Part shown: positions 5,123 through 5,518 of the stretch, in pieces
Position numbering within the stretch: position 1 is the stretch's first letter
Layout of the letters: every line of letters begins with the position of its first letter
From: an uncultured Coriobacteriaceae bacterium
GTDB taxonomy: Bacteria > Actinomycetota > Coriobacteriia > Coriobacteriales > Eggerthellaceae
DNA length: 5,518 nt
Reading direction: 5' to 3'
Assembly (NCBI GenBank): GCA_946623915.1
Contig: CAMORQ010000150.1
Coordinates: 1 to 5,518 of the forward strand
Notes under the pieces: generated by a model
The model's input: the letters and a program-made list of their open reading frames with translations, nothing else
Told to the model about the DNA's origin: nothing
The model's database searches: none
Made by a program: the position numbers and the translations under genes

Positions 5123-5518
5123 TTAGGACTCGCGGCGTCTGCTTGCCAGCAGGAGGCATATACCCGCAGCCAATCCTGCAAGCAAGAGTGCGGCCATGGC
5201 AACAGGGGTGGTGGCATCTGCAGTCTTCGCAGTCGAGGCAGCCTTCGCAGTCGAGGCGGTCTTTGTGGCCGAAGTAGTCTTCGCAGCTGCGGACGCCTTG
5301 GTGCTTGGTTGGGAACTGGTGGGCGTCTTGGCACTGTTTTTGCTAGAAGCGCTCTGGCCCTGGCCCGCGCTCTGGCCCTGACCCTGGTCTGCGCTCTGGC
5401 CCTGGCCCGCGTTCTGATCCTGGCTTGCATCCTGGCCTCGGCCCGTATCCTGCTGGGGGTCCGCAGGCTCCTCGGCAGGCGCCTCGACGGTCTTGCTCTG
5501 CGCCTCGAATGCCGGATT
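5123..5518 (-). CDS. C-terminus of a surface protein with low-complexity stalk and membrane anchor (partial)
   Basis: This minus frame is open from the right edge (132 codons) to TAA 5125-5123; the start lies beyond the window. Order from the right edge: an acidic Pro/Glu-rich stretch, a Gln-rich repeat (residues 28-56 of the fragment, units like AGQGQSA), then a Ser/Thr/Lys/Ala stalk with six-residue repeats (TKTAST, AKAAST, AKTADA). Next come a hydrophobic helix VAMAALLLAGLAAGICLLLA (106-125) and a basic end SRRRES. This is the architecture of Gram-positive cell-wall anchored proteins: stalk, sorting motif, helix, positive tail. The usual LPxTG is not present; only KTAD stands where LPKTGD would be expected. 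It may be anchored by a variant sortase or simply stay in the membrane. The functional N-terminal domain is not visible. Confidence 0.8.
   Translation of the reverse strand, partial: NPAFEAQSKTVEAPAEEPADPQQDTGRGQDASQDQNAGQGQSADQGQGQSAGQGQSASSKNSAKTPTSSQPSTKASAAAKTTSATKTASTAKAASTAKTADATTPVAMAALLLAGLAAGICLLLASRRRES
5226..5279 (-). repeat. 18-base tandem repeat coding for a six-residue Lys/Thr/Ala unit
   Basis: On the plus strand TTCGCAGTCGAGGC recurs exactly at 5226-5239 and 5244-5257, an 18-base period, with a diverged third unit beside them. In the surface protein it encodes the stalk units T-K-T-A-S-T / A-K-A-A-S-T / A-K-T-A-D-A. Repeats like this can change copy number by slippage. Confidence 0.7.
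5348..5434 (-). repeat. Gln/Gly/Ser-rich coding repeat
   Basis: Plus-strand CTCTGGCCCTGGCCCGCG-type units recur several times with small changes, encoding A-G-Q-G-Q-S-A-like units in the surface protein. The composition suggests a flexible, disordered wall-spanning segment and a slippage-prone DNA tract. Confidence 0.7.

Noticed and set aside
1..5518. CRISPR array, tRNA, rRNA or insertion-sequence ends
   Set aside because: No regularly spaced repeats with unique spacers, no cloverleaf-like sequence and no transposase or matching terminal inverted repeats were seen.

Overview
The window looks like an accessory stretch of a high-GC Gram-positive chromosome, most likely a gut actinobacterium of the Coriobacteriia type. 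This is an inference from three things: the moderately GC-rich right half, the style of the Phd/RelE pair, and a Gln/Ala/Thr-rich surface protein with a degenerate sorting signal. No rRNA, tRNA or housekeeping gene is present to fix the taxonomy. The left part, and the starts of its genes in particular, is clearly more AT-rich, as expected for acquired defence or mobile-type genes.

Left part (1-2650): this reads as a decaying defence-type island. It opens with the last codons of a gene whose end resembles a DUF4357/RAMA-type domain. Next, on the minus strand, comes a membrane-anchored coiled-coil protein of 207 codons split by an in-frame TAG. A divergent spacer of about 280 bp follows, carrying an AT-rich palindrome on top of a TATAAT box. 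It drives an intact AAA15/OLD-like ATPase of 392 aa. The ATPase overlaps the start of what should be its partner gene (an N-terminus with a TOPRIM/RloB-like CEG motif). That partner breaks off after about 20 codons and runs, out of frame, into the rear part of a MNT-type nucleotidyltransferase. The junction is a deletion or recombination scar.

Middle (2697-4260): a two-gene minus-strand operon. The promoter-proximal gene is a soluble protein whose layout recalls ferredoxin-dependent bilin reductases. 21 bp downstream is a multi-pass DUF1295/steroid 5-alpha-reductase-like membrane enzyme. A small-molecule reduction pathway is a reasonable but unproven guess.

Right part (4260-5518): a Phd/YefM-RelE/ParE toxin-antitoxin operon has a candidate operator upstream. 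A perfect palindrome spans the antitoxin stop and the toxin start. The toxin converges on the 3' end of a surface protein that runs off the right edge: Gln-rich repeats, Lys/Thr/Ala repeats, a degenerate sortase-like motif, one membrane helix and a basic tail.

The most notable points are the partner-gene scar behind the ATPase, the amber-interrupted membrane coiled-coil gene, the uncharacterised reductase-like operon, and the stop/start palindrome in the toxin-antitoxin pair.
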